Below are positions 25,488 through 34,227 of a stretch of 64,000 nucleotides of DNA, piece after piece. Both the position numbers and the translations under genes were made by a program. Source of the DNA: Kuafuiihalomonas sp050331295 (lineage in GTDB: Bacteria > Myxococcota > Kuafuiibacteriia > Kuafuiibacteriales > Kuafuiibacteriaceae); the NCBI GenBank assembly GCA_050331295.1, contig JBHJGZ010000003.1, forward strand, positions 310,001 through 374,000. Direction: 5' to 3'. Positions within the stretch are counted from its first letter, which is position 1. Each line of letters starts with the position of its first letter. Below the pieces are notes generated by a model. The model did no database searches, was not told the origin of the DNA, and saw nothing but the letters and a program-made list of their open reading frames with translations.

Positions 25488-25898
25488 TCAGGCAGGGCGC
25501 CTGGCGAGGGGGGCGAGGGTGCGCGTCGTGGTGTCGGATGCAGTATCCTCGTCTCGGACCCACTGCTCGAGTGGGCGCTCGTTCGACTTGGCTCCGACAT
25601 CTCGGACACGATGTGGTCTGGAGAGCTTCTGTACCAGCGTGTTGCGCACGTCGCGCCAGGACGGATGCGTGCCTGCTACCTTGGTTCCGTGATCCAGCAG
25701 GAGATTGAAAAGGAAGTTGTGCTCTTCGTCCGAGAGCAGAACCATCTTTTCCCCGTAGGCCTCGCTGACCTTGGGTCCGGTACCCATAGGATCGCGATAG
25801 GGAGCATGGATTGCGAAGGAAGACAAAACATAGCGTTCGCCATCAGACGCAGAGATGATTGCAGGAAACGTGATTTCAGTCACAGCCCTCAAGGTCAT
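25488..25898 (-). CDS. Conserved-looking small protein downstream of plsX, unknown function
   Basis: The open frame gives 136 aa, starting in a 23-bp overlap with the end of plsX. The first 85 residues look structured (TEITFPAIISASDGERYVLSSF, YGEKMVLLSDEEHNFLFNLLLDHG) while the last 50 are charged and possibly disordered. No family is recognised. The tight overlap and codon pattern support it as the last gene of the B12-protein/LarA/HAD/plsX operon. It is convergent with the HAD gene, 16 bp away. Confidence 0.55.
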   Translation of the reverse strand: MTLRAVTEITFPAIISASDGERYVLSSFAIHAPYRDPMGTGPKVSEAYGEKMVLLSDEEHNFLFNLLLDHGTKVAGTHPSWRDVRNTLVQKLSRPHRVRDVGAKSNERPLEQWVRDEDTASDTTTRTLAPLARRPA

Positions 25899-26910
25899 CG
25901 GCCATCCTTCGAATCAGGTCTTGGACGACGCACCGTTCCGCCACCCGGATGGCGTTTCGGATGGCTCGAGGCCCGGAACGCCCGTGCGCCTTGATGCACA
26001 GGCGGTCAAACCCCAGGATAGGGGCGCCTCCGTACTGCTGCCAGTCGGTGACCGCCTTCAGGCGATCCAATCCATTCTGGAGGAGCCACATGGCGAACCG
26101 CCACGTCATCCGGCTGCGATACGCGTAGCGCGCGAGATTGGTGACGGTCTCGGAAACCCCTTCCAGCATCTTGAGCGTGATGTTTCCCGTGAACCCATCG
26201 CAGATGACCACGTCCGCCGTTCCCCGGGTCAGGTCGAGACCTTCGATATTTCCGATGAAGTCGATGGATGTGGCACCACTGAGCGCCCGATGGGCATGGA
26301 TGACCTCGGGTGTACCCTTATTTGGCTCGGTGCCGTTGCTGAGGAGCGCCACCCTCGGGTGGGGGTTTTGGCTGACCAGTCGGGCGTAGGCCCCTCCCAT
26401 CAGGCCAAACCTCACGAGATCTTCCGCCTCCACGCGCACCGTCGCACCCGCGTCCAGGAGGAGCGAAAAGGGATCCTGCCGATCTCCATGGGTGCGTTCG
26501 GTAGGAATGACCGCAGCAAGTGCGGTTCTTCGAATCGGACCCAGGCGCCGAAACGCCTGAGCGCACGCCAGGACCACGGCACCGGTGTTTCCCGCTGTCA
26601 CCAAAGCCGCCGGCCCGTCCGGTTCCGCGACCCGTCGGGCGGCCAGAGGCAAACTGGCCTCCGGGAAGGCTTGGAGGGCCTCTCGGGGGGAGGCATCCAT
26701 TGGGATCGTGCCGTGGGCTGCGCAAAGCTCGATCCGACTCGGGTCGTGTTCGACCGAATCCAGGATCCGCGCGGCTTCATCGCGGTTGCCGACCAAGAGC
26801 ACCTGGGCACCGGTGCTGAGAGAGGCCTCGGCGACGCCCAACACGACGTCCCGGGGCGCCGTGTCACCGCCCATGGCATCGACCGCAATGAGGGGCGGCG
26901 TCGCTACCAT
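25876..26910 (-). CDS. plsX: Phosphate acyltransferase PlsX
   Basis: From ATG 26910 the protein is 344 aa, the usual PlsX length. It shows IAVDAMGGDTAP at the N-terminus, VLLVGN, VTAGNTGAV, the NGTEPNKGTPEV loop and ADVVICDGFTGNITLKMLEG, all PlsX hallmarks. It makes acyl-phosphate from acyl-ACP for phosphatidate synthesis at the membrane. The start overlaps the end of the HAD-IB gene by 7 bp. The usual rpmF and fabH neighbours are missing; plsX instead lies in an operon with LarA-like and B12-binding proteins, which is unusual. Confidence 0.9.
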   Translation of the reverse strand: MVATPPLIAVDAMGGDTAPRDVVLGVAEASLSTGAQVLLVGNRDEAARILDSVEHDPSRIELCAAHGTIPMDASPREALQAFPEASLPLAARRVAEPDGPAALVTAGNTGAVVLACAQAFRRLGPIRRTALAAVIPTERTHGDRQDPFSLLLDAGATVRVEAEDLVRFGLMGGAYARLVSQNPHPRVALLSNGTEPNKGTPEVIHAHRALSGATSIDFIGNIEGLDLTRGTADVVICDGFTGNITLKMLEGVSETVTNLARYAYRSRMTWRFAMWLLQNGLDRLKAVTDWQQYGGAPILGFDRLCIKAHGRSGPRAIRNAIRVAERCVVQDLIRRMADDLEGCD

Positions 26911-27677
26911 GGCCACCAATTCCGAGGCGGCCTGCTTCGGGGATCTTCCAGAGTGAGCACGGGCCATCGAAGCTCCGCCGCCGCCGCTCGCAGCTTTCGG
27001 TCCGGATGCACCGCTGCCGGCCGGCCCACCACCGAGAGCATGGGCAGATCCGAATAGCTGTCCGAGAAGGCGAAAGAGTCTCCGAGGCTCACGTGGTGGT
27101 GCTCGGCATACTCCCGCAAATAGCGCGCCTTGGCCGCGCCCGCCACCAGAGGACGTTGAGCGCGTCCCGTGCACATGCCGTCGACGACCTCCAGTCGGTT
27201 GGTGATGATGTCATCAACCTCCAGCCACCGCGCGAGCGGTGCGACCAAGAAGTCGAGACTCCCGCTCACGATCACGAGTCGGAGACCATTCTTTCGGCCC
27301 CTTTCGACCAAATCCACAGCTCCGGGAAAAAGGTTGGGTTTGAGAAATTCTTCGAAATGCTCGTCGGCAATCTCGAGAAGATTATCGACAAAACAATCCT
27401 TGAAGCCAGAGAACAACATCTCGTTGAAGCGCATTCGGCTACGCCTGTCGGTCCAAGCGAACGCCGGAATCTTGGCGATGCCGATCGCCGTCTTCCAGAC
27501 CGATTCCGGAAGCGAAGGTTCGCGCCGCGCCAAATACAAATAGGACTGTAGAAGGTTGCTCCGAACCAACGTGCCATCCATGTCGTAAAAGGCCGCCGCC
27601 TTCGAAGGCGACGATTCCGACCTCGAACCGCTCGACACGTCGATACCGCTTCCCGGATGTTCTTCGGGAGCGTTCAT
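26904..27677 (-). CDS. HAD-IB phosphatase (SerB-like)
   Basis: The 257-aa protein carries FYDMDGTLVRSN (D32 and D34 as nucleophile and acid-base), IVSGSLDFLVAPLA for motif II and AFSDSYSDLPML for motif IV, with a helical cap between. This is the HAD-IB group that includes phosphoserine phosphatase-like and membrane-lipid-linked phosphatases. Given plsX next to it, a lipid-precursor phosphatase is as likely as a SerB role, even though serC occurs elsewhere in the window. The start overlaps the LarA-like stop by four bases. Confidence 0.85.
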   Translation of the reverse strand: MNAPEEHPGSGIDVSSGSRSESSPSKAAAFYDMDGTLVRSNLLQSYLYLARREPSLPESVWKTAIGIAKIPAFAWTDRRSRMRFNEMLFSGFKDCFVDNLLEIADEHFEEFLKPNLFPGAVDLVERGRKNGLRLVIVSGSLDFLVAPLARWLEVDDIITNRLEVVDGMCTGRAQRPLVAGAAKARYLREYAEHHHVSLGDSFAFSDSYSDLPMLSVVGRPAAVHPDRKLRAAAAELRWPVLTLEDPRSRPPRNWWPW

Positions 27678-29299
27678 ACCGTCACATCACACATCAAAAT
27701 CGATGGAACATGCAGCATCGAGATGTCCGGGTTGGGCCGGGTCAGATCCTTTGCGCGCTCCAGTGCGTCGTGGAGCGTCGAAGCCGTCTCCCAGCCCAGG
27801 ATTTCGGCCACATGGGGTTCTTCGACACCCACGCAGATTACGGTCCCGACGCGGGACCGCCCTGCGTCGCCCCAGTACCACATGTAAAACGGATGAGCCC
27901 CGTGAAAAGCATTCCCGCGCCGATACATCTCGATATAGCTCGGGTTGGTCGCAAACTCTCGCTCATAGCGACGATGCAATTGAAAGGAGTCCTTGGTGTC
28001 GGTCAGGCAACGATGAAAGAACTCGATGTAGCTGGGATGAATTGCCTGGTCGAATTCGTCGGGGAGCGGATGGGTAACGATGAGGACACCTCCGTCTTTG
28101 ACCAACGGGGCGTTCCGATAGAGATTGTAGAGGTAACCGAGAGCCATGACTTGAACCAATAAAGGATTCAACGAAGAGTTTACATTGTAAGGACTTATGA
28201 ATGGTATCCCGCAGATGACGACGTCTGCCTGCCCCTTCACTGGAACACAGTACTGTTCGAAGTTTCTTTCCAATGTCTTCGCATGCGTGGGCTCCGTAGC
28301 GCCTGCATGCACTCCTATCATCTCGTACGGCGCCGGCACTCGGTGTAGTATCTCCCGCTTCGCGCCGCGAGGAAGCCGGCTCATGGTCCACTTCAGTGAT
28401 TGAAACGCCAGCCGGTCGAACTCGGTGAAGTCGTCCTCGTTTTTGGCCAGAAACTCGAACGCGCGGTCGTACATGCGATTGTTGAGAGCGGTCTCGATGT
28501 GAAAGACCTTCACGTGTTTGTCCAGAACCCGACCGATGCGATTTCCACTGTGGGCCAGTTCTGACTTTTCGGGGTCCATGTAGGAATCCACTTCGAGCAT
28601 TGTCCGCGGATTGTGATGGGCCCGAAGCCCTTCATAGTCGGTCGTTCCGATGCCCATCGACTTGTGACCTCCGTCCATCGGAACCAAGTTTACGTTGATG
28701 TAGATGGTCAGATCCGATTCGGCGCAAAGTCGGTGGGTCTTGACGACTTCACCCTGTTCGGTGCGTCCGAGCGTCACCATGACTTCTGGGTCCTCTGCGT
28801 CATGGTTGAGGAAGCGTTTCGGATAAAAGCGGTCGAAGACTTTGGAACCCACCATCCGCTTCATCTCACCTGGCGTCATCCGGCGGTGCAGCGCGTTCGC
28901 AATCAACAGATGGATGTCGTCGACTCCGTGATCGGCCAGAAGCGAAAGGAGGATTGTCAGCACCCGTTCCCGAACATCCGGAGTCCTCATCTGGGGAAGC
29001 GGCAGCGAGATGTCATCCATGACGATCGTGACCTTCATGGACGGCGCCAGTTGCGCGTGGAGGGGCTCCATGTCCTCGGGATGATTGAGGGCGTATCGGA
29101 TGGCAGCGTCGGGATGAGGGAGCCCGCGGATCGGAGGATTGGGGTAAATCACTCGAGTGCCGACCGGCAGATGCTCGTACAGAAAGTCTTCGCCGCTATG
29201 AATGATCCGAGGCGCGCTGTCGGTATCGATGTAGACGATGTTGTCCTTCTCCCGAGGGATCACGGGGCTGACATGGTGCCGCCGCCAGGCGCCAGTCAA
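27674..29299 (-). CDS. LarA-like (DUF2088) nickel-pincer racemase family protein
   Basis: The 541-aa protein follows the lactate-racemase fold: VMDDISLPLPQ near residues 93-103 stands for the DxTRP box, ANALHRRMTPGEMKRMVG for the segment with the first catalytic His (H138), and NHDAEDPE follows. GGHK near 210-213 corresponds to the GGRK that holds the pincer-cofactor lysine. The VxxH segment that carries the second catalytic His in LarA reads NLVPMD here and lacks the His. A non-lactate substrate or a changed reaction is therefore likely. No larB, larC or larE maturation gene is adjacent. Its ATG overlaps the B12-protein stop by four bases. Confidence 0.7.
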   Translation of the reverse strand: MTGAWRRHHVSPVIPREKDNIVYIDTDSAPRIIHSGEDFLYEHLPVGTRVIYPNPPIRGLPHPDAAIRYALNHPEDMEPLHAQLAPSMKVTIVMDDISLPLPQMRTPDVRERVLTILLSLLADHGVDDIHLLIANALHRRMTPGEMKRMVGSKVFDRFYPKRFLNHDAEDPEVMVTLGRTEQGEVVKTHRLCAESDLTIYINVNLVPMDGGHKSMGIGTTDYEGLRAHHNPRTMLEVDSYMDPEKSELAHSGNRIGRVLDKHVKVFHIETALNNRMYDRAFEFLAKNEDDFTEFDRLAFQSLKWTMSRLPRGAKREILHRVPAPYEMIGVHAGATEPTHAKTLERNFEQYCVPVKGQADVVICGIPFISPYNVNSSLNPLLVQVMALGYLYNLYRNAPLVKDGGVLIVTHPLPDEFDQAIHPSYIEFFHRCLTDTKDSFQLHRRYEREFATNPSYIEMYRRGNAFHGAHPFYMWYWGDAGRSRVGTVICVGVEEPHVAEILGWETASTLHDALERAKDLTRPNPDISMLHVPSILMCDVTV

Positions 29300-30378
29300 T
29301 GCTCTTGCACGATGGTCGGCTCTCGGACATGCACGAAGGCCTCGACGAGCTCCAAGACCTGTTCAATGTCCTCCGCGACGGCGTCCGCGCCGATGCGTTC
29401 GCCGGCATCCGGATCCAGATTGAAGGCGGAGCCGCCGACCACCACCGGCACGCGGCGGCTCTGGATTCGATGAATCCGTTCCACCGCATCCTTGATGGGA
29501 CCGAGGGCCTGCGTTCGAACCGCACCGATGACGACAGCCGACGCGTCTACGTCCATGGCCATTCGGGCGAACGCATGAGACTCGTTGTCAGGTCCAAGAT
29601 ACGCGACTCGAAACCCGCGATAATCCAACAGGTCTGCGATCATTCGGGCTCCGAGCTGATGCTGTTCACCCCGAGCCATTCCGACGACCACATGATGACC
29701 CCGCTCTGGAGCCCTTGCCGCATGCTCGTACAGCCGACCCAGGGCCAATTCGACCGCCATCGAGACCGAATGCTCCTCGGCCGATGTGAGCTCATCGTGT
29801 TGCCACTCGGCACCGACATCCCGGAGAAGCGGCACCAAAACGTCGAGCATCACCGCCTGAACCGTCATCCTGCCGGATCTGACGGCCTCCACGATGACCG
29901 TGGAAGCCGCGCGACGGTCTCCGAGAAAGGCCGCTTTCAAAAAGCCTGCGCGCAGGTCGGCGGGCATCTCCGCGTCGGATTCAGAAGACGGCATCGCAGC
30001 CTGCGCCGCTTCGATGATGGACTGAAGGAGCTCCCAACTCGAGCTCGGGAGTTGTTCCTCGAGGATCTCGTACACGGCTCGAGCCAGCTGCGCGTCTGAA
30101 CCGCCGTGTAAGGCTAGATAGTCAGTGTACAGATGGGGCGCCGCGGCCACGTAGGCGCGGGTCAACGCTTCCAGGTGTCGATTCGCAGCGCTGACCATCG
30201 ATGGTTCCTGCCGCCCGTTGGTGTCCGGGCCTTCGGGTAACGGAGTCGATGCCGCTTCCTGCCCCAAGCGGGCCGCGATCCGATGACTGAGTTCCCCTCT
30301 CTTTGTTTGCAGCAGGCGGGAGAGGAAGGCACGGCGCGCGTGTCGAGCGGCAGTCATGCGTTCGGCCGAAGCTGCCAT
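29296..30378 (-). CDS. Stand-alone cobalamin-binding protein with CarH-type photoreceptor motif
   Basis: From ATG 30378 the protein is 360 aa. The C-terminal half has a Rossmann B12-binding domain with E-x-H-x-x-G (H240 as lower cobalt ligand), VVIGAV and VVVGGSAF. Just before it lies a four-helix region with W192, then nine residues, then E202-H203: the W-x9-EH signature of AdoCbl-dependent photoreceptors of the CarH/LitR type. The residue after the Trp, His132 in Thermus CarH, is Gln here. The N-terminal 120 residues are helical with no MerR-type helix-turn-helix. It heads the LarA/HAD/plsX operon and is divergent from a NtrC-type regulator. Start uncertain; ATG 30357 is possible. Confidence 0.75.
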   Translation of the reverse strand: MAASAERMTAARHARRAFLSRLLQTKRGELSHRIAARLGQEAASTPLPEGPDTNGRQEPSMVSAANRHLEALTRAYVAAAPHLYTDYLALHGGSDAQLARAVYEILEEQLPSSSWELLQSIIEAAQAAMPSSESDAEMPADLRAGFLKAAFLGDRRAASTVIVEAVRSGRMTVQAVMLDVLVPLLRDVGAEWQHDELTSAEEHSVSMAVELALGRLYEHAARAPERGHHVVVGMARGEQHQLGARMIADLLDYRGFRVAYLGPDNESHAFARMAMDVDASAVVIGAVRTQALGPIKDAVERIHRIQSRRVPVVVGGSAFNLDPDAGERIGADAVAEDIEQVLELVEAFVHVREPTIVQEH

Positions 30379-30476
30379 GACTGAGGGCAAAACGCGCCAA
30401 GAAACGGGGAGCACGGCCCCCGGTTGAACCGTCCTTGATCCTTGACTTGCCCGATGTCGGCCGAACAAACGATCAC

Positions 30477-31934
30477 GTGTCCGAGTCCCGGCTTCCCGAA
30501 GCCAGCATCCTGGTGGTCGACGACGAACCGGCCCACGTCACCTCCTTGTGCAAATTGTTCGAACGGGAGGGCGCTCGGGTATGGTCTGCTACATCAGGAT
30601 CCCAAGGCATCGACATCCTGCGTTCTGCGCCGATCCAGTTGGCGCTCGTGGACTTGATGATGCCGGGCATGGACGGCCGGTCATTCCTTCGGGCTGCTCG
30701 ATTGGCGCGGCCAGACGTCGAGGTCGTGGTCATGACGGCCTATGGAACCGTCGAAAACGCCGTGGAGTCCATGCGGGATGGCGCGTACGACTTCGTTCAA
30801 AAGCCATTCAAGAGCGCCGTCATCCTGCGGGTCGTGGAGCGGACCCTGGATCATCAGCGTCTGAGAGCCGAAAACACCTTCCTGCGAAGAGAGCTGGCGG
30901 AGGCGGCGCCGGACGCCGTCAAAGGTCGTCCGATCGTCGGTCGGTCGCCCGCCATGTCGGCTACACTGGAGACTGTGCGTCAGGCCGCCCCGAGCACCGC
31001 GACCGTCCTCCTGACCGGTGAATCCGGGACCGGCAAAGAGTTGATGGCCCGAGCGCTTCACGAGCACTCGCTGCGAGTCGGCCATCCCTTCGTGGTGGTC
31101 AATTGCGCTGCCCTGCCGGAGTCCATCTTGGAGTCGGAGCTCTTCGGGTACGAGAGGGGAGCTTTCACGGGAGCGGCGCAGCGCAAAGAGGGGCGGATCG
31201 AAAGGGCACACGGGGGGACCCTCTTCCTTGACGAAGTCGGAGAGCTGTCCCCCGGGGTCCAGGCGAAGCTGCTCCGGGTATTGCAGGAAGGCGAGTTCGA
31301 GCGTCTCGGTGGCCACGAGCCCGTACAGATAGACTTCCGGCTGGTGGCTGCCACGAATCGAGACCTTCAGACGATGGTGCGCTCAGGAGAGTTTCGTGAA
31401 GACCTGTACTACCGATTGGCCGTGATCACCGTGGAGCTGCCCCCTCTCCGGGATCGGCCCGAAGATGTCGCGCTCTTGGCCGAGCACTTTCTGGAACGGT
31501 ACGCCGCCAAGAATCAGCGAAGCATTCGGAGCATGACACCCGAACTGCGACACGCTCTGAGTCGCTATCGATGGCCGGGAAACGTTCGGGAGCTCGAGAA
31601 CGTCATCGAGCGGGCCGTGGTCCTCAACCGAACCGGTACGCTGACCCTGGACGATCTCCCCGGCCCCTTGAGAACGGACGACACGTCCGGACCAGGCATT
31701 CGGCGAGAGGGCGCCCAGATCGTGATTCCCGTTGGGACTCGGTTGGACGAGGTGGAGCGCGTACTGATTCGGGAGACCCTCGCCGAAACCGGAGGGGACA
31801 AGAGCTTGGCCGCTCAGCTCCTCGGAATCGCTGCCCGGACAATCTACCGAAAGTTGGAGGCGGAGCGAGGCGAACGGAACGGTTCGGTGTCGACCGAATC
31901 GAAATCGGAGACCCCAAAAGACGACAAGGGTTGA
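30477..31934 (+). CDS. NtrC-family sigma-54-dependent response regulator
   Basis: From GTG 30477 the protein is 485 aa with three domains. The receiver has ILVVDDE, the phospho-acceptor D59 in VDLMMPGMDG and the KPF lysine. The AAA+ domain has GESGTGKE as Walker A, GAFTGA for sigma-54 contact, TLFLDEVGE and RDRPEDV. A Fis-type helix-turn-helix ends it (AAQLLGIAARTIYRKL). It activates sigma-54 promoters when phosphorylated; no partner histidine kinase is adjacent. A TTG at 30435 gives a longer alternative. It is divergent from the B12-binding protein gene, sharing a short intergenic region. Confidence 0.93.
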   Translation: MSESRLPEASILVVDDEPAHVTSLCKLFEREGARVWSATSGSQGIDILRSAPIQLALVDLMMPGMDGRSFLRAARLARPDVEVVVMTAYGTVENAVESMRDGAYDFVQKPFKSAVILRVVERTLDHQRLRAENTFLRRELAEAAPDAVKGRPIVGRSPAMSATLETVRQAAPSTATVLLTGESGTGKELMARALHEHSLRVGHPFVVVNCAALPESILESELFGYERGAFTGAAQRKEGRIERAHGGTLFLDEVGELSPGVQAKLLRVLQEGEFERLGGHEPVQIDFRLVAATNRDLQTMVRSGEFREDLYYRLAVITVELPPLRDRPEDVALLAEHFLERYAAKNQRSIRSMTPELRHALSRYRWPGNVRELENVIERAVVLNRTGTLTLDDLPGPLRTDDTSGPGIRREGAQIVIPVGTRLDEVERVLIRETLAETGGDKSLAAQLLGIAARTIYRKLEAERGERNGSVSTESKSETPKDDKG

Positions 31935-31984
31935 TCGCAGCGATGGGCTCCGCTAGTCAGCTTTCAGCCTGAGAGGCGCAAATT

Positions 31985-32320
31985 ATGGCATTCGTCGTCG
32001 CTGAACCCTGCATCAAGTGCAAATACACGGATTGCGTGGATGTATGTCCCGTGGATTGCTTTCACGAGGGCGCCAACATGTTGGTGATCGACCCGGATGA
32101 GTGCATCGACTGCGGAGCTTGTGAACCAGAGTGCCCCACGAGTGCGATCTTCTCCGAGGATGACCTTCCAGAAAAATGGAGTGAGTTCGTCCAGTTGAAC
32201 GCAAAGCTGGCCGCGGACTGGCCCGTTCTCAGTTCAAAGAAGGATCCGCTCCCGGAGGCGGACGAATTCAAGGATGTCGAGGGCAAACGAGCCCACCTCG
32301 ACGAATCGCCGGGCGGTTGA
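31985..32320 (+). CDS. fdxA: 7Fe ferredoxin (FdxA type)
   Basis: The 111-aa protein closely resembles Azotobacter ferredoxin I. CIKCKYTDCVDVCPVDCF (C9, C17, C21, C25) and CIDCGACEPECP (C40, C43, C46, C50) supply one 3Fe-4S and one 4Fe-4S cluster. The C-terminal extension FVQLNAKLAADWP is also conserved in this type. It is a small cytoplasmic electron carrier. It is preceded by a fair ribosome site (GAGAGGCGC) and follows the NtrC-type gene by 50 bp. Its 3' end overlaps the methyltransferase start by 47 bp. Confidence 0.93.
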   Translation: MAFVVAEPCIKCKYTDCVDVCPVDCFHEGANMLVIDPDECIDCGACEPECPTSAIFSEDDLPEKWSEFVQLNAKLAADWPVLSSKKDPLPEADEFKDVEGKRAHLDESPGG

Positions 32321-33440
32321 CGCCAAGTTGCCCGAGGCCTTCCTCGACCGCCTCACCCTCGCTGGAAGCCGAGATGCGGCGCGCGCCATGCGAGTGGAGT
32401 GTGCGAGGCTCGGCAAACCTCTGGGTCTCCCTCGCGACAGCTGGAAGGCTTCCTCCCCCCACGCGCTACATCGAAGGTTCTCCGCCGATTGGGCGCGGGC
32501 CGTGGTGGCGTACGCGAGGGTTCCGAGCCGCGCTTACTGGGACTGGTTTGAGGTGCGAACCCATCGCCTTGAACCGCTGTATCACACGCTGACCGCTGCC
32601 CTGCGCGCCGCACCGCATCTCCCACGAGGGCTCAAAACCTCAGTCCACGTCGACAGCGCCGGCCCCGTTGAAGCGAGTCCACTACAGGTTCGCGGCGCCG
32701 TGATGCATGCCCTCGAATCCGGCCTGAATGCCGTTCGCGTCCCCGATGGACCCGACCTACGGGTCGATGTGCGTGCCTCGGAGGATGGCCTGATCATCGC
32801 TGAAGACCTCGCGGGTTCGCTGAGCCATCGGGGCTATCGTGCCCCGCGCCAGCAGGCCCCCTTGCGGGAGCACCTTGGAGCGCAAATGGTGGCCCTGTCC
32901 CATTGGCGGCCAGAGGATGAGCCGCTGATCGACCCAATGTGCGGCTCAGGGACCATCCTGGCGGAAGCATGGGGTTGGGCGCGCGGCGAGCCGGTCCAGC
33001 GCGTCAGTCGATGGATGAGCCCCAGCCCAGTCATTCGTCCTGAGGTTCGTCCTCGATTATGGGGATTCGAGCGGGAAGTGAATGCGCTTTCGGCAGCCCG
33101 GTTCTCTTTCCAAACGATCGGCGCGCTCGACGACATCCGGTTGAGCCATCGTTCCATCTCGAAGGCGAGCTCCAAACGTTGGACCGAGCCGACGGGGGTG
33201 ATCTTGGCCAACCCACCGTACGGTGTCCGCCTCTCCGGCGAGGGTCTCGAAGCCCTTCGCTCACTTCGAGCGTGGTTCATGCAGATGTCGCCTGGCTGGC
33301 GCCTCTTCGTCCTCGGCCTCAGGGATCCACTGGAAACCGTGTTCCCGGAGTCACCCTCCATGTTGAAGCGGATGCCCAACGGCCCTCTGCCCACCGTCCT
33401 CATGGGCTTCCATCGCGACCGCCTGTCCTCGCGACCGTGA
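32274..33440 (+). CDS. THUMP-type RNA guanine-N2 methyltransferase (RlmL/Trm11-like)
   Basis: The 388-aa protein has an N-terminal region consistent with a ferredoxin-like/THUMP RNA-binding domain and a C-terminal class I methyltransferase domain. The SAM site reads LIDPMCGSGTILAEA and the catalytic motif IV reads ILANPPYGVRL, the NPPY of N2-guanine RNA methylases. The Arg-rich N-terminus fits RNA binding. It resembles the N-terminal methylase half of RlmL (23S rRNA m2G) and Trm-G10-type enzymes. The target RNA cannot be fixed from sequence alone. The 47-bp overlap with fdxA suggests the true start may be slightly downstream. Confidence 0.83.
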   Translation: MSRANEPTSTNRRAVDAKLPEAFLDRLTLAGSRDAARAMRVECARLGKPLGLPRDSWKASSPHALHRRFSADWARAVVAYARVPSRAYWDWFEVRTHRLEPLYHTLTAALRAAPHLPRGLKTSVHVDSAGPVEASPLQVRGAVMHALESGLNAVRVPDGPDLRVDVRASEDGLIIAEDLAGSLSHRGYRAPRQQAPLREHLGAQMVALSHWRPEDEPLIDPMCGSGTILAEAWGWARGEPVQRVSRWMSPSPVIRPEVRPRLWGFEREVNALSAARFSFQTIGALDDIRLSHRSISKASSKRWTEPTGVILANPPYGVRLSGEGLEALRSLRAWFMQMSPGWRLFVLGLRDPLETVFPESPSMLKRMPNGPLPTVLMGFHRDRLSSRP

Positions 33441-33447
33441 CCCGCCA

Positions 33448-34227
33448 TTAACCCCTTCGGGCCGAGCGCTGTCGGACGCGTTGCGCTGCGGCCGGACGAC
33501 CCAAAGTGAGGTAGGCTTCGGCGGTGATTCGGCCCAAGCCGGCCCAGGTGGAGGGAGAGTGTCGCCCCACGTGCAGGCCGTCCTTGAGGATCAACAAGGC
33601 GGAGCCCGGTTTGCCCTCATGGAGCAGGCGAGTGGCCCATTCCTGGTGCTCGGAGATGGACAGAGACGGGTCCCCCTTCAGCACCGTGCGGTCGAACGCC
33701 CCATTGGGGGCGATGATTCCGAATCCGTCGGCGGAATGCACATATCGATAGCCTGCGGGCAGTTCTGCCGGCGGCCATCGCATTGATCGATCCGGAACGG
33801 TCCGAAGCTCCGTTCGAAGCCAACGAGAAAGACGCGGATCGATGTCGTCGTCCCACTCCTGCCGGAGTTCATGAAGCCTCTCCAGCCCGGACACCGCATC
33901 CGGCGCAAAAAACCGAGTCTCGGTGTCCTCGCACACCACCATGGGCTTCGGCACGGACGGCGCCTCCGGAACGGCGTCGAGGAACCCGTAGACCGGTCCC
34001 GATTCGGACGCCTGAAACACAGCGATGGCGTCCAGAGCGAGGTACGGCTCGGCGGCACACGCCTCCGCCCAACGAAGTCCGAACGCCTCGTCCAGGCCGT
34101 CCTCAAAACGTTGGACGCTTGGCCCGGCCCAGCTCTGCAGGGCCAAGAGCAGCCGCACCAGATCCCGCGGCGGCTCTGCGCCAAGCGCGTGTGTCAACGC
34201 ATCCGCATCAAACGGAGCGGAGATCAC
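33448..34227 (-). CDS. Protein of unknown function, possibly SMI1/KNR4-like
   Basis: From GTG 34227 the protein is 259 aa. The stop of the upstream SRPBCC gene overlaps this start by four bases (GTGA), which fixes the start although the frame stays open to 34653. An early EPPRDLVRLLLALQSWAG, then ALDAIAVFQAS and FDRTVLKGDPSLSI could fit an SMI1/KNR4 (SUKH) fold, but I am not confident. The last 60 residues look like a TPR-type helix pair (GKPGSALLILKDGLHVG, TAEAYLTLGRPAAAQ). It is convergent with the RNA methyltransferase. Confidence 0.6.
   Translation of the reverse strand: MISAPFDADALTHALGAEPPRDLVRLLLALQSWAGPSVQRFEDGLDEAFGLRWAEACAAEPYLALDAIAVFQASESGPVYGFLDAVPEAPSVPKPMVVCEDTETRFFAPDAVSGLERLHELRQEWDDDIDPRLSRWLRTELRTVPDRSMRWPPAELPAGYRYVHSADGFGIIAPNGAFDRTVLKGDPSLSISEHQEWATRLLHEGKPGSALLILKDGLHVGRHSPSTWAGLGRITAEAYLTLGRPAAAQRVRQRSARRG

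Noticed and set aside
30378..30477. Sigma-54 promoter or CarH-like operator between the B12 protein and NtrC-type genes
   Set aside because: I looked for GG-N10-GC spacing and for repeated operator sequences and found nothing convincing by eye.
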